Assembly (NCBI RefSeq): GCF_004011695.2
Contig: NC_082413.1
Span: 1,285,001 to 1,349,000 of the forward strand
Direction: 5' to 3'
DNA length: 64,000 bases
Origin: Ascochyta rabiei
Lineage: Eukaryota; Ascomycota; Dothideomycetes; Pleosporales; Didymellaceae
Of the stretch, positions 53,795-64,000 are shown piece by piece (positions within the stretch are counted from its first letter, which is position 1; the number at the start of each line of letters is the position of its first letter). Below the pieces are notes generated by a model, which was not told the DNA's origin, did no database searches, and worked only from the letters and a program-made list of their open reading frames with translations. Both the position numbers and the translations under genes were made by a program.

Positions 53795-54451
53795 ATGGCC
53801 GCTTCGTGGAGCTGGACACCCGCCTCGAAGCTGTGCTTCGTCACCACCGGCGCAACAGCCCCCTTTGCAGCCCTGATCGAGTCCGTCCTGAGCCCTCCGT
53901 CTCTGGATGCGTTGCTGGAACACGGCTTCACCCATCTGCTCGTCCAGCATGGCTCTGCCAAAGACGTCTTTGCCCAGGCTGCTGCCAGTGCTCGGTCTCA
54001 CGTGCAGGACACCCAGCACTCGTTGATCATCGACGGCATCGACTTCAGCCCACACGGCCTACACGCCCAGCTCAGACTCGTGCAGCAGTCCAAGGGCCTC
54101 GTTGTATCGCATGCTGGATCGGGATCTATCCTCGACGCTCTGCGCTTCCACCTCCCACTCATCGTCGTGCCCAACACGAGTCTTTTGGATAACCATCAGG
54201 AGGAGCTTGCTGTTGCCATGGAGCGCTCAGGCTACCTGCTCAGAGGCCGTGTTGAGTGCGTCCTTCTTCATGCATTCCTGGTTCCTATTGAGGAGCTGAC
54301 ATTCGTGACCAGAGACCTGAGTCCGGCTATTCGAAAGTCAGGGGAGTTCCGCAGTAGAATGTCTCAATTTCCACCCATTACCAGCGGACAGCACAGAGAA
54401 ACCAAGAGCTTCGCCGCGGTCATGGATGAGACGGTGGGCTTCATGGATTGA
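53795..54451 (+). CDS. ALG13: UDP-GlcNAc transferase catalytic subunit Alg13
   Basis: Exons 53795-54255 and 54313-54451 encode 199 aa. The GT-B C-terminal-type fold is seen in KLCFVTTGATAPFAALIESV, HLLVQHG, the sugar-nucleotide site in GLVVSHAGSGSILDALRF, LPLIVVPNTSLLDNHQEEL and the closing FPPITSGQHRETKSFAAVMD. Alg13 pairs with membrane-bound Alg14 on the cytosolic ER face and adds the second GlcNAc to the dolichol-linked N-glycan precursor. The 57-bp intron has a CTGAC branch site and its removal gives the conserved EDLSPAIRKS. Because 57 is a multiple of three with no stop, retention would insert 19 residues without breaking the frame. Confidence 0.9.
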   Translation: MAASWSWTPASKLCFVTTGATAPFAALIESVLSPPSLDALLEHGFTHLLVQHGSAKDVFAQAAASARSHVQDTQHSLIIDGIDFSPHGLHAQLRLVQQSKGLVVSHAGSGSILDALRFHLPLIVVPNTSLLDNHQEELAVAMERSGYLLRGRVECVLLHAFLVPIEELTFVTRDLSPAIRKSGEFRSRMSQFPPITSGQHRETKSFAAVMDETVGFMD

Positions 54452-55351
54452 GCCTGTGCCAATGGGACTGCTACGAGAACAACTCTCGCCCAGGACTTGA
54501 AACGAGCATTCCACATCTCCACGTGCTGTCAAACTATCAACCCGCCTTCAATTCCCTTCACCTTCTCGAGAGGGTTTTGTAACGTCTGCGAGATCCACAC
54601 CACGTTGTAGCGGTCAAGTGGCGAACAGAACTCGAGGTTCAAGGCTCGTCACCATCAAAGATACCACGGGATTGGTGTCGACTACAAAATCTGAAGGTGT
54701 CGATAGGACTGGCGTGACGTCGTCCCGCACCTCGTACGCCCTGCTCCGCCTCACCCACCCTGACGCTGCACAACTGAATCTGGTTCATTGGTTACGGCTG
54801 AGGGCACCTCTCTTCCGGCACGATATGAAAACGCCAACGTGTCTTATCTCTAGCATGGGAGCGTGACTAGCGCGGCATAGGGATTGCATTCAACAGAATG
54901 CCCGTTCCTCTATGATAAACAACTCAGAGTCTCGCACTACGCATCCGTCAACCTCTACATCAGCAATTACCATATCAAACCATTCCGTGCATTGGGTTGA
55001 AATGGACGGTCTGAAAAGGCAGTGTAGCTAGGAAGCTTCAAACGAGTACATGCTACTTCCTGTGTGCTGAAGCTCAGGCGCGATATCTTCAATCAAATCA
55101 TCAATCCAGCAGTCACCACTGCTGTCACACAGCTACTTTGCACACGTTCCACCGTGCGCAGGCACTATGGACACCTAGTTCTTCCCCCGCCCCCAGCTGC
55201 AAAAATAAACACTCAGCTTGACCCAACGCGAACCTCACAACGGTTCCTTCACTTCACTCACCACCAACCTTGCTTTCACATTCCAACATTCACCTAAACT
55301 CGTCTCTCCCAGACCCTCACACCAGAACACTGCCTCGGTACCTGCTCAACC
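54452..55351. other. Intergenic region upstream of the glucanase gene
   Basis: About 900 bp with no supported gene. The last 120 bp is a pyrimidine-rich leader with CACCAC and CTTTC runs, typical of a highly expressed fungal gene. Confidence 0.45.
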
Positions 55352-56781
55352 ATGCGACTTCGTGCCACCTTGTCAGCCATCTTGGTCAGTGCGAGTGCTC
55401 TTGTACACGCAGCACCATCGAGGTACGTCACCTAAGCACGCAACAGACTACATGTCCAATAACCGAACGCAGTACATCCCAAAAGAGAAGCGTCGACTTC
55501 AATTGGGGCAGCACCAAAGTCCGTGGCGTCAACCTGGGAGGATGGCTGGTCCTTGAACCGTGAGTTTGCACACACGTTTACATGTACTCGACCAATACCA
55601 CAACAGGTTCATCACCCCCTCGATGTTCGAGTCCCACAGCACGCCCGACTACGCTGTCATCGACGAATGGACCCTCTGCGAGAAGCTCGGCAAGCAAGGC
55701 TGCTACGACGCCCTCAAACCCCACTGGGACTCGTTTGTCTCTCTGCAGGACTTCCAAAAGATCCGTGACGCTGGCTTCAACATGGTCCGCATCCCTATCG
55801 GCTACTGGTCTTACGTCGAGCCTTGGGGCCCCTTCACTTCAGGCGCAGCCCCTTACCTGGACAAAGCCATTACCTGGGCGCGCGAGACTGGACTCAAAGT
55901 CGTCATCGACCTGCACGGTGCGCCGAAGAGCCAGAACGGATTCGACCACAGCGGTCAAAAGCTGGCGTATCCGGCATGGGGCGATGCGGATAGTCTGGCG
56001 TACACGCACCAGACGCTCACGATCCTCAATGACAAGTATGCAAAGCCGGACATGCAAGACGTGGTCGTCGCCATCCAGCCCCTCAACGAGCCGTTTCTGG
56101 CAATGGTCCCGCAGGATACGGTCAGACAATTCTACCGCGATGCGTTCTACAATCTGCGCGAAGTGAGCGATACGCCCGTCATGTTCCACGATGGATTCGT
56201 CGACCCGAGCTGGATGAATGGGTTCCTTACGCCTCAGGATAACGGTGCTCAGGGAGTGATTGTCGATCATCATCAGTACCAGATCTTCGGTGACGGCCTT
56301 GTGGGCATGGGCGTCGAGCAGCATCTGGGTATGGCATGCAACGCAGTGAGTCGTATCCCATGGTCATACAAGTTGTACGTCGCTGACCACGCGATGACAG
56401 GTGGACACCTACGCTACGTCTGACAAGTGGACCATTGTCGGCGAGTGGTCCGGGGCTCTCACTGACTGCGCCCGTCACCTAAATGGCTTTGCATCCGGCT
56501 CGCGCATGGAAGGCAGTTACGCCGGTGCATCCTACGTCGGCTCCTGCACCGGCAAATCGGGCCAAGTCGACGCCTGGTCCCAAGCCTGGAAAGACAGTGT
56601 ACGCAGGTACATTGAGGTTCAGCTCGACGCTTTCGAGGCCAAGACGCAGGGCTGGGTGTTTTGGAACTTCAAGACGGAGGGTAGCGCTGGAGAGTGGGAT
56701 CTGTTTCAGCTGCTTGACGGCGGCGTGTTCCCGCAGCCGCTTGAGGGTCGCAAGTTTGAGAAGTACTGCACGAACTTTTGA
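55352..56781 (+). CDS. EXG1: Secreted exo-1,3-beta-glucanase, GH5
   Basis: Four exons (55352-55422, 55473-55559, 55607-56345, 56401-56781) encode 425 aa. The signal peptide is MRLRATLSAILVSASALVHA. The GH5 (subfamily 9) barrel shows [52 protein letters not shown], the acid/base Glu in IQPLNEPF, DHHQYQIF and the nucleophile Glu in IVGEWSGAL. KFEKYCTNF at the end contains a Cys typical of the family. The enzyme removes glucose from beta-1,3-glucan chains in the wall for remodelling or nutrition. Exon junctions restore the conserved N-terminus and the CNA|VDTYAT join. Length equals that of fungal orthologs. Confidence 0.95.
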
Positions 56782-57034
56782 GAATGAGGTGTAAGGGAAT
56801 CACATGGTTGGTATCTGGGGCAATGGGCGGCAGGTGAGCAAGAACGACGAGAGGCATGCAGGACAACAAAATGGTTGGCTGCAATCATGTCTGTGTACTA
56901 CGTTATATCGTACATGGAGTATCTAATGACAGAATAGCGACTAGCTGCGTTTGACCTGCGTCTTCCTATCGGATGTTGTCACATGGCTCATGTTGTCTTG
57001 ATCGTCTGTCTTGAGCACTGCAGAGTCCGTCAGC
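56782..57034. other. Convergent intergenic region
   Basis: This holds the short 3' flanks of the glucanase and MER3 genes. Nothing else is seen. Confidence 0.4.
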
Positions 57035-60000
57035 TCATTCGTCCACAAGCTCCACAATGTCGCCGAACTGCTGAAACAACCATGGCTGGAGGCCCTGGAA
57101 CGCCTCTGGGACCTGCTCGGTTTGTTCCTGTTCTTCCACCTGAACAGACCGTGCTGGAATCTGGTCCTCAGCCAATGTCTGCTTAGGATGCGAAGGATTC
57201 TCCGCTTCCCCAGCTGGAGGATTGTCAAGCAGGTTGAACAGGTCGTCGATGATATCATCGTCTACCAACTCGCCCTTTGCGCTTGCATCCGCAAGTTGAG
57301 TCAACACTTTCTCTTGCCGCATATCCCTGAGCTGTCGATCTAAGAGGTTCGACTTGGCTTCTTCAGCATGCTCCGTAAGACTACTGGTGCTGTTGAAAAC
57401 CGGAGTCTTGATCTTTGAAACTGTTGCCCGAGTCTCAGGTGCTGCTGAAGTTGTTTTGGGCTTTGGAAGGTCAGCACTGACCACTTCGAGCGCGGTGAGA
57501 TCAATGTCTGTCGGAAACTCGACATCTGCTGCTTCTTCTGCAGTGTCAACAGCAGCTAAGGTGCCGTAAACCTCTTCGTTCGTCATGTTCGTGGCATACG
57601 CTCCCTGCAAGTCTTGCGAGTCTGCCAGACCAACAATGGCTTCGCCGAACATTGAGTCGTCATCACCGAACGTATCGGATCCGCGAGAAGTGACTGGTAC
57701 TTGATCAGAGAAGTACAGTGAGGTCGGTTCTTTGGAGTGTGATGGCTGTGTGGGAACTTCGGGGGCGAGCTCCTCGAGCTCAAGACCGCCGTACTCGCTC
57801 GAGGTCATAGGGTAGGTTGTCGGCTGGCTGAGGAACGAAAGTAGATGCTCACCGCCTTCTCCGTAACAGTAAGTAGGCTTTTTGTGCATGACAGAGTGAA
57901 GAGAAGATGGCACGTCTTTTTTCAGAATACTCTTGTGAAGGTTGTCAAGGCCTCGATAGTCGCGCGGCCCGTTGATTGCATACTCAATCTTTTGCTTCTT
58001 CTCCTGTTGGGTAAGATCTAGCTCTTCAATCGCAGTCGATGTCTTTCGCTTTGATGCCTGAAGTTGCAGCTTGGACTGGGTCTTAGTTGGCTGCACAGAG
58101 CCTTTAAAAGGCTGCAGATCCTGACTCACGTCTATCAATACACGCTTGGGCGCGGCCTTTTTTGGCGGCTTATCCATCCCGTGCTTGCAACAGTAATGTT
58201 TGCAAGCCGCCCTGTCTTTGCACTTGTGACTGCAAACCCATCTGCCGTTGGAGAGCTGGACAGGTGCAGCACTGTCGTTGTCTTCAGTGGTGATTAATGG
58301 ATGCTTAGCTCGACCCTGTTCTTTCACCGGCTTGTTCTTGGTAGTGTTTTCCCTCGTAATGGCATTTGTTGTATTGGCGAAGTTGTCAATATGCTCGAAG
58401 TCGAGATCACCGCACATGACTTGGGCTAATGTCTCGTCATCGATGTCAGTGTCTCCAAAGTCATCGCTGGCAATCGATTTCTTTCGCTGCATTGGAGTGT
58501 TCTCGATCCGACGCCTGGACATGTTTGGCTGATGAGTTGCTGCAGGCTCCACTGCTTTTGTGACCTTTGACGGCAACATTGAGGAGGCTATCTTTGGGGT
58601 GACGGTCGCTCCTCGCATGCTTCCCGCTACAAAACTTTAGCTTGAGAGTGGCAGAACGAGTCTCACTCACCAATGCCTTCACACATGAGATAGCAATTGA
58701 TCTTCTGGTCTGGACTTGTCAAGAACGCTGGAAACACTAGGCTCTGTCCAAGGCCGAGCTTAGGGCCACTAACACCAATCAGCATATCATAGCAGAAGGC
58801 GCATGTAGAGACTCACTTGATTCGAGCGAAATGTATTTTACGTCCATCAGACGTTTCTGCCAGCAGACATACATAGATAAGTTTGTTTGCAAACTTGTCC
58901 GGGGGCTTCTCATTGATGAATCCAATGTCGGCCTTGACTTGGATATTTACACCTTCTGGTGCTTTTGTTACCTTCATTGTACGGTTAGTAATGGCCCAAT
59001 CGACTGGTCAGAAGAGCTTACAGATGATGGCTGGATATGGAGCGACACGCGGAGCTTCGGGAATGACTTCAAGGCGTTCAAGACTGTAAGACCAAAAGGC
59101 GGGTTCCTTCCGACGATTGTCTCGATTCGTCGCGCATCGGTAGCTTCAAGATCTTCGATGCCTCGAATACCAGCATTGACAAGCTTTCGAACCGATACAG
59201 GGCCAATAGTAGGAACTTGAATCATTTGCAAGGGACTGTCATCCCAGGCTCTTGATCCTAGAGAGCGCTCCAGCATTAGTGCACTGTGTATGCCCACTGA
59301 ATCTCCAGAGCATATCTGACAGTCTATAATGCACCTGATCAGACTGCTGGTGGACTTGAATACCATTGCCACTTCTTGCAGGTACTGTTGTCTGTGCTTG
59401 CCTACTTCACCGTCCCACGACATCTCTGCCGAACCCAGTACGGACTGGATAATGAGCGACACTTTCTGAGCTGGTGAATCTAGATTGACCGGTATCGGAA
59501 AGCGAACAGACGGTGACTTGTTCAGACCCTTGTAAAGGCTCTTTTCGCCTTGACGAAAGCGCACCTTCGAGAACTCACTAGCTTGAGCTATTACAGAAAG
59601 CTACAAACAATATGGGTTAGTGGGCGCTTTACAGAAATCGAGTTGTGTGACTTACAATTTCCGATAACGTCGATTTAGGTTGGAGGTCGACGAACAATTT
59701 CATCGTTTCAAAGTGAACGTAGTAGCGTGCCATAGCGCGGCCGTACTCGGTGCATCGGAAGTGTTGTTCACCTATAGCAAGGTTATACTCTCGCAGTAGA
59801 GCAATGTCGCGAAAGCAGATGTCGTCAACCTGTTCTTGGATGCCCTGACCACTCCGTGAGCCCTCAAGCTTGTAGTAGGTTGGATTTTGCTGGAGCCGGA
59901 CGTAGAGGAAGGTGCCCATGAGCCACTTTCTAGCCGAGTTCAGATCCCGAATTGTTCCAAGAACAATCTCGGCATTCATGTGGTCAATTAGATTAAGGTG

Positions 60001-62152
60001 CAGTTTGCTCTCGAGAACCTCTTCGCCAGTGACTAGTGTTTCATACCTTCGGACCTTGGTTTGTCGAGTCATGATGACTGCGATTGCGCTGTCGTCGAAC
60101 TGGGGTCGACCAGCACGGCCGAGCATCTGCATCATTTCAAGATCAGAGTACTCCTGCATTCCATCTTGGGTCCATAACATCGTATTTTTGACAATGACAA
60201 GGTGACATGGCAGGTTAACTCCAACGGCCAATGTTGACGTACAGCAAATCACATTGATGTCACCCTGCAGGAAACCCTTCTCTACCTCCGTACGGTCGTC
60301 AGGGTCAAGACCAGCATGATGGAAAGCCACGCCTGAAGCAACCAGCTCGCGCAGGTCTTTGTTGTGGAGGCGTGGAGCTTGTGCTGGAGGGTTCCAAAGA
60401 CGGTCGTATCCGCTTCTTGAGGCCCACCAATTTGCTATGAGCTTTGCAGTGTTGACAGTAGAGTTTCTCGTAGCACAGAAAACCATCATCGGCTTTCGTT
60501 CTGAATATTTGGTGATGATCTCTGGCAGTCTGGTATCGAGTTGCTTCTCGAAAGCGAAGTCGTTATTGTTGTGGCATACGTATCCACAGACATATCTTGT
60601 CAGCTTGACTGGGCGAAATTCTTCTCCAAACTTCTCCTTTGGGGCAGGGATATGCGGTTCCGCCGAGTTCTTCCCTAACCAAGACGCCACATCGTGAAAG
60701 TTAGGAATGGTCGCCGACAGTGCCACAAAACGAACATCGGTCCCGATAGACTTCATCCGCGACACTACGACCTCGAGGACAGCGCCGCGATCTTCCTTCA
60801 AGATATGGACCTCATCAATGAGGAACAGCTTAATGAGCTTCATCAACTTCTCGTGGTCCTTCCACTTCCTGGTCATGCTGTCCCATTTCTCGGGTGTGGT
60901 AATGATAATGTTTGCGCTCTGAACGTTGCGAAGGTCAGAAGCATCGCTATCCCCGGTAAGCCCGGCACACTTCAGACCAATCTGAGTGAACTTCTGGTCC
61001 CAATCTCGTTGTCTTTCAGAACAAAGCGCCTTTGTAGGGGCCTGATAAACGACTTTGTACTGGCCTGTTGTGTTTGTAGCGACAGCTCGGCAGACAGCAA
61101 GTTCCAGGATTGCCGTCTTCCCGCTGCCGGTAGGCGACGCGAGGACGAAGTTGTCGTTTGATTTGAAAACTCGGTCAAAACATTTGGACTGTATAGCATT
61201 GAACGTAGGAAACGGGAAAACTGTCCGGAGGCGATCTGGAAGATCCGAGATAGGTACAAGTGGAATGTCTTGCACGATCGGCGGCGAATGTGTTATGTTG
61301 ACCGAAGTAGGCTTTGACCTTGTGTTTGTGACCTGCTGGAACGGACGGCCGATGTCCTGTCGTGGTGGCCCTGAACAAAAACCCCCGTCTTCAAAAGGGG
61401 ACCTAGCATCTTCTCTCAAATTCACCATAGACTGAGGCGGTGTGGCTTCGAAACGGCGATGTTGTGAAGCCTGTTGGGATGTGTTAAACTCATGCTGTCC
61501 GGTTCGCCGTTTACTAGCATTTAACGCGGGGCTTGATGAGGCACCACACGGGATGTCAGAACTTGGCTCCAGAGGCTGATTGGGGTTGTATTCAAATCGA
61601 TCTGTATTGTTAAGAAAAGTGATACATACGGTCAAGAAGTAGGACTTACTGAATGACTCGCGAACAGCATTCTTAGGGTAGACTTGCTCATCTGATACGA
61701 ATTAACAAAACTCTATCATACCATGGAGAAATTTGTACTTCTGTCATCGTATATCTCCTGGTACGTTTGCTGAATTTGTGGCTGCGATCGTTCAGTTTCC
61801 ATGATTCCGTTGCCGAAGAGCCTAGAAGAGGTAGGGGCTAAAGATAGCCGCGCTCGACCTTGTATGGCCTGACGCTGCCGGTCGTCGTACGGTTGCTGGA
61901 GCGTACGCTCATCTGTACCTCATCAGCTCAATCTTGCTTCTCTGTCGTTCGACGCTTACCAAACGAGTCGTACCCGTAATCATCATCTTCCACTACGTCG
62001 TACATGGGGTGATCGTGCTGGATAGTACGATAGCGTTGTCTAGGCACTACTGGTCTCGGTGTCTGCACGAATTGTGGCTGGAAAACGTTATATTGTGGTT
62101 GTGATGGTCTTTGCTGACCGGCTCCTTGTGAGAAGTAGTAGCGCTCACCCAT
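57035..62152 (-). CDS. MER3: Meiotic DNA helicase MER3/HFM1
   Basis: Eight exons are proposed: 61960-62152, 61722-61918, 61650-61686, 59656-61601, 59022-59600, 58817-58971, 58671-58768 and 57035-58626 (1598 aa). The superfamily-2 helicase core has Walker A ASPTGSGKT near 295, FLIDEVH near 405, SATIPN, and a C-terminal RecA part with GRAGRPQFD. The Sec63 domain follows with the helix-hairpin-helix VPTIGPVSVRKLVNAGIRGI. The last exon is a roughly 530-residue acidic tail containing a compact Cys/His cluster, CSHKCKDRAACKHYCCKHG (near 1200), typical of fungal HFM1 orthologs. MER3 extends heteroduplex intermediates and promotes class I crossovers in meiosis. The 37-nt exon 3 (QVYPKNAVRESF) is short but conserved in sequence. 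The first two acceptors allow small alternatives. Confidence 0.9.
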
Positions 62153-62711
62153 GATCAGGACGCAGAAAGTATGTGAAACACAGTATCAAAGCATTCTTGG
62201 TAACACAAAGAAGCGATTGCATAAAACTCGGTGGAATCGCCGCCGGACGAAATGATTATGTGGCCAGAGGTGAGGTGAGAGGTGACGTGTGGGGTCGAGA
62301 CGAAAGAAGAAGTTACGACGAAGGAAGTCGCAGCATCACGCGTCATCCCGGAACGCCACGCCTGACTTGCACAGTGCGAAGGCAGGGTTTCCAGTTTGAT
62401 GGAGGTAATAGATACAGTAGCTAAGTCGATCCCTTCAAGTTGAAGGCATCGTGCATGGCTGCCCCACTTGAGCACAATACCAGGCTGTATAGCAGCAGTG
62501 GCGCTACCAAACACATCCGTCCAGTAGGCTTGTGTATTGATAGGCATCGCAGATTAGTTCCTAGTAAAGCGGGGCAATGTAATCCCTAATGTGTTGCAAA
62601 TCGCGCATTGGATCCTGCTGTCCATAGCGTAGACTTGATGCTAGCACTTTGGACCCAGGTATCAACTCCGAGAATGGAGTAGAATGGTTGATGCTTCAGA
62701 ATCCACAAGGC
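62153..62711. other. Intergenic region upstream of MER3
   Basis: About 560 bp between the MER3 start and the stop of the transporter gene. No coding signal is seen. Confidence 0.4.
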
Positions 62712-64000
62712 TCAAGCATTCCGCTTTGTAGATTGCCCACCTGTAGAGGGTGTAGCAAGCCTTGAGGTGCTATCAGCCCTTACTCTTGTGTCGGCGTGCT
62801 CGTTGCCGAAGGAAGACGGCCTATGATCTACTGTAGTCTTCTCAAAACTAGCTATCTTTACTGGCCCTTGTCGAGGACTGCGCTCTGGCTTGGTATATAA
62901 GTACGTTGCGAAGAGTACGACCAAAGTACCGATAAAGAACTACATTGGTTAGCAAATTTTTTGATATTGAGGCCGATTGTGCACTTACCGACCGGGTAAC
63001 CCTGAAGTCGAACAAAGCTACGCTTACAACGCAGCTGATGATGATAGAAATGCTCGTAGCAAAGTTCTTGGCAATGTTGTCCGCGTAGTTGATGACAAGT
63101 GCAACGATGACGCCGCCCATAGCTTGGAATATGATGGCTGCCCACACCACCCAATTATATCCTGCGAAGAAGCCAGTCTTTGCAATGATCTCGCCGTCTT
63201 TCCATAAGACGCCCAGAAACAGCGCAGGGAACAACGACCAGAATGACAGCTGACAGTTGCGCACCCACAACGATGTGTTCTTGGTACTCGACTCTTTCAA
63301 GGTTTTCTCGAATGAAACACCTGCAAGGCCAGACAGGGCACAAGCTACCAAGACTGCAGCCAGGCCGACAGAGCTGTTCATTTCCGGGGAGACCATGCCG
63401 CGATCTTCCTTGATGCCCTCGTATGACCCAGATCGCGTCGTTAAGCGTACAACAGCATGGCTGCCAAGATCTCGTAGCTCTTCTAGCGATCGCGGCCAGG
63501 TTTTGGAATCAGGATCTCGCAGCGACTCCATTGTTGCAGGCTCGGCGGTATATCCTGGTAGCTGAACGATTGACACGCCAATCACTAATACGAGTAGAGA
63601 CAGCCACTTGCGCGATGACAAACTCCTGCCCAGCATCAGGACACTGAACATGGCCGTGGTCAGGATCTTAAGCTGGTATGTGACTTGGAACGACGCCGCA
63701 TCTAAATTGCTGACTGCTATGTACTGCAGTGTGTTCTGCAAGGTGTAGAGCAAGGCCGGTATCGCAAGCTTCCAGCTCTCGTTCGTGAACATGGCGGTTG
63801 TTAGGGCATGGAAGAGGGTCGCGACGGTCGTGTTCGATGGTAGGCTTTTGGACAGATCATAGAGAGCATGCATATATCCGTCAGCGCACTCATCATGCAG
63901 TAAACCTGTACTGGGCAAGCATACCATGGTCAAGCTTATTGCCAGCTTTATGACTTCATTTAAGAAGACGCTTGTGCTTGTGTGGTATCTCTGCCCACCA
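62712..64000 (-). CDS. Nucleotide-sugar transporter, UDP-galactose/SLC35A type (5' end outside window)
   Basis: Exons 62989-64000 (open to the window edge) and 62712-62939 with a 49-bp intron. From the edge the frame reads GQRYHTSTSVFLNEVIKLAI, the conserved second-helix region of the SLC35A family. It continues through LAIPALLYTLQNTLQYIAVS, FQVTYQLKILTTAMFSVLML, AGVSFEKTLKES and MGGVIVALVINYADNIAKNF to a cytosolic tail. Fungal members carry UDP-Gal or UDP-GlcNAc into the Golgi. The stretch 63860-63910 (VCLPSTGLLHDECADGYMHA) is unusual for the family and might hide an unspliced short intron, but its length argues against that. The start codon lies beyond the window. Confidence 0.88.

Noticed and set aside
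53007..53961. Overlapping minus-strand frames covering the 5' ends of ALG13 and RSM24
   Set aside because: Upstream in-frame extensions of the mS35 gene through its promoter; the presequence-bearing ATG at 53615 is the sensible start.
1..64000. CRISPR arrays, bacterial operons, riboswitches, origins
   Set aside because: The gene structures are eukaryotic with spliceosomal introns. No such elements were seen, and no tRNA or rRNA gene was recognised by eye.

Overview
The window is fungal nuclear DNA, most likely from a filamentous ascomycete of the class Dothideomycetes and perhaps the order Pleosporales. The evidence is intron-poor genes with 48-60 bp GT..AG introns carrying CTGAC-type branch sites, genes on both strands, fungal-specific families (DUF3176, Iec3, Nha1, Orm) and transposons decayed in the style of RIP (repeat-induced point mutation: TpA-rich, CpA/TpG-poor). 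The species cannot be named from the sequence.

Layout. (1) 1-11.8 kb is ordinary gene-dense sequence: the 3' part of a STU2/XMAP215 microtubule polymerase, an ACC-synthase-like aminotransferase, a 60-aa single-pass membrane protein, an allantoate-permease-type MFS transporter, a monocarboxylate-type MFS transporter, an unknown stefin-like protein and a GNAT acetyltransferase. (2) 11.8-21.6 kb holds no intact gene. Its core (13302-20164) is a RIP-degraded DNA transposon with 15-bp perfect terminal inverted repeats and an 8-bp target duplication (hAT-like). Two related Fot1/pogo elements, each with TA target duplications, are nested inside it. (3) 21.6-42.7 kb is a tandem, same-strand array of DUF3176 membrane-protein genes. 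Two copies are intact (A, 828 aa; E, 686 aa), one has lost only its C-terminal tail (D), one has a single frameshift (B), one locus is a chimera of two incomplete copies with RIP-type stops (C1/C2), one is heavily decayed (F), and there is one short remnant. Two copies (A and C2) are each followed, tail to tail, by a paralogous secreted-protein gene. One of these encodes three 18-residue C-terminal repeats bounded by dibasic sites, the pattern of a Kex2-processed peptide precursor. A spliced small ORF of unknown nature is duplicated together with each. (4) 42.9-64 kb returns to housekeeping genes: a multi-pass membrane protein, mitochondrial ribosome recycling factor, a Nha1-type Na+/H+ antiporter, Orm1, Ino80 subunit Iec3, mitochondrial ribosomal protein mS35, Alg13, a GH5 exo-1,3-beta-glucanase, the meiotic helicase MER3/HFM1 and a nucleotide-sugar transporter cut by the window end.

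The housekeeping genes do not form one pathway. The accessory stretch from 13 to 43 kb reads as a fast-evolving compartment: transposons sit against one edge of a birth-and-death gene family, and duplicated units contain a membrane protein, a secreted peptide precursor and a small spliced ORF. This module is the best candidate for an undescribed system. All exon coordinates were derived by hand from splice-site consensus, reading frame and family conservation. No database search was run.
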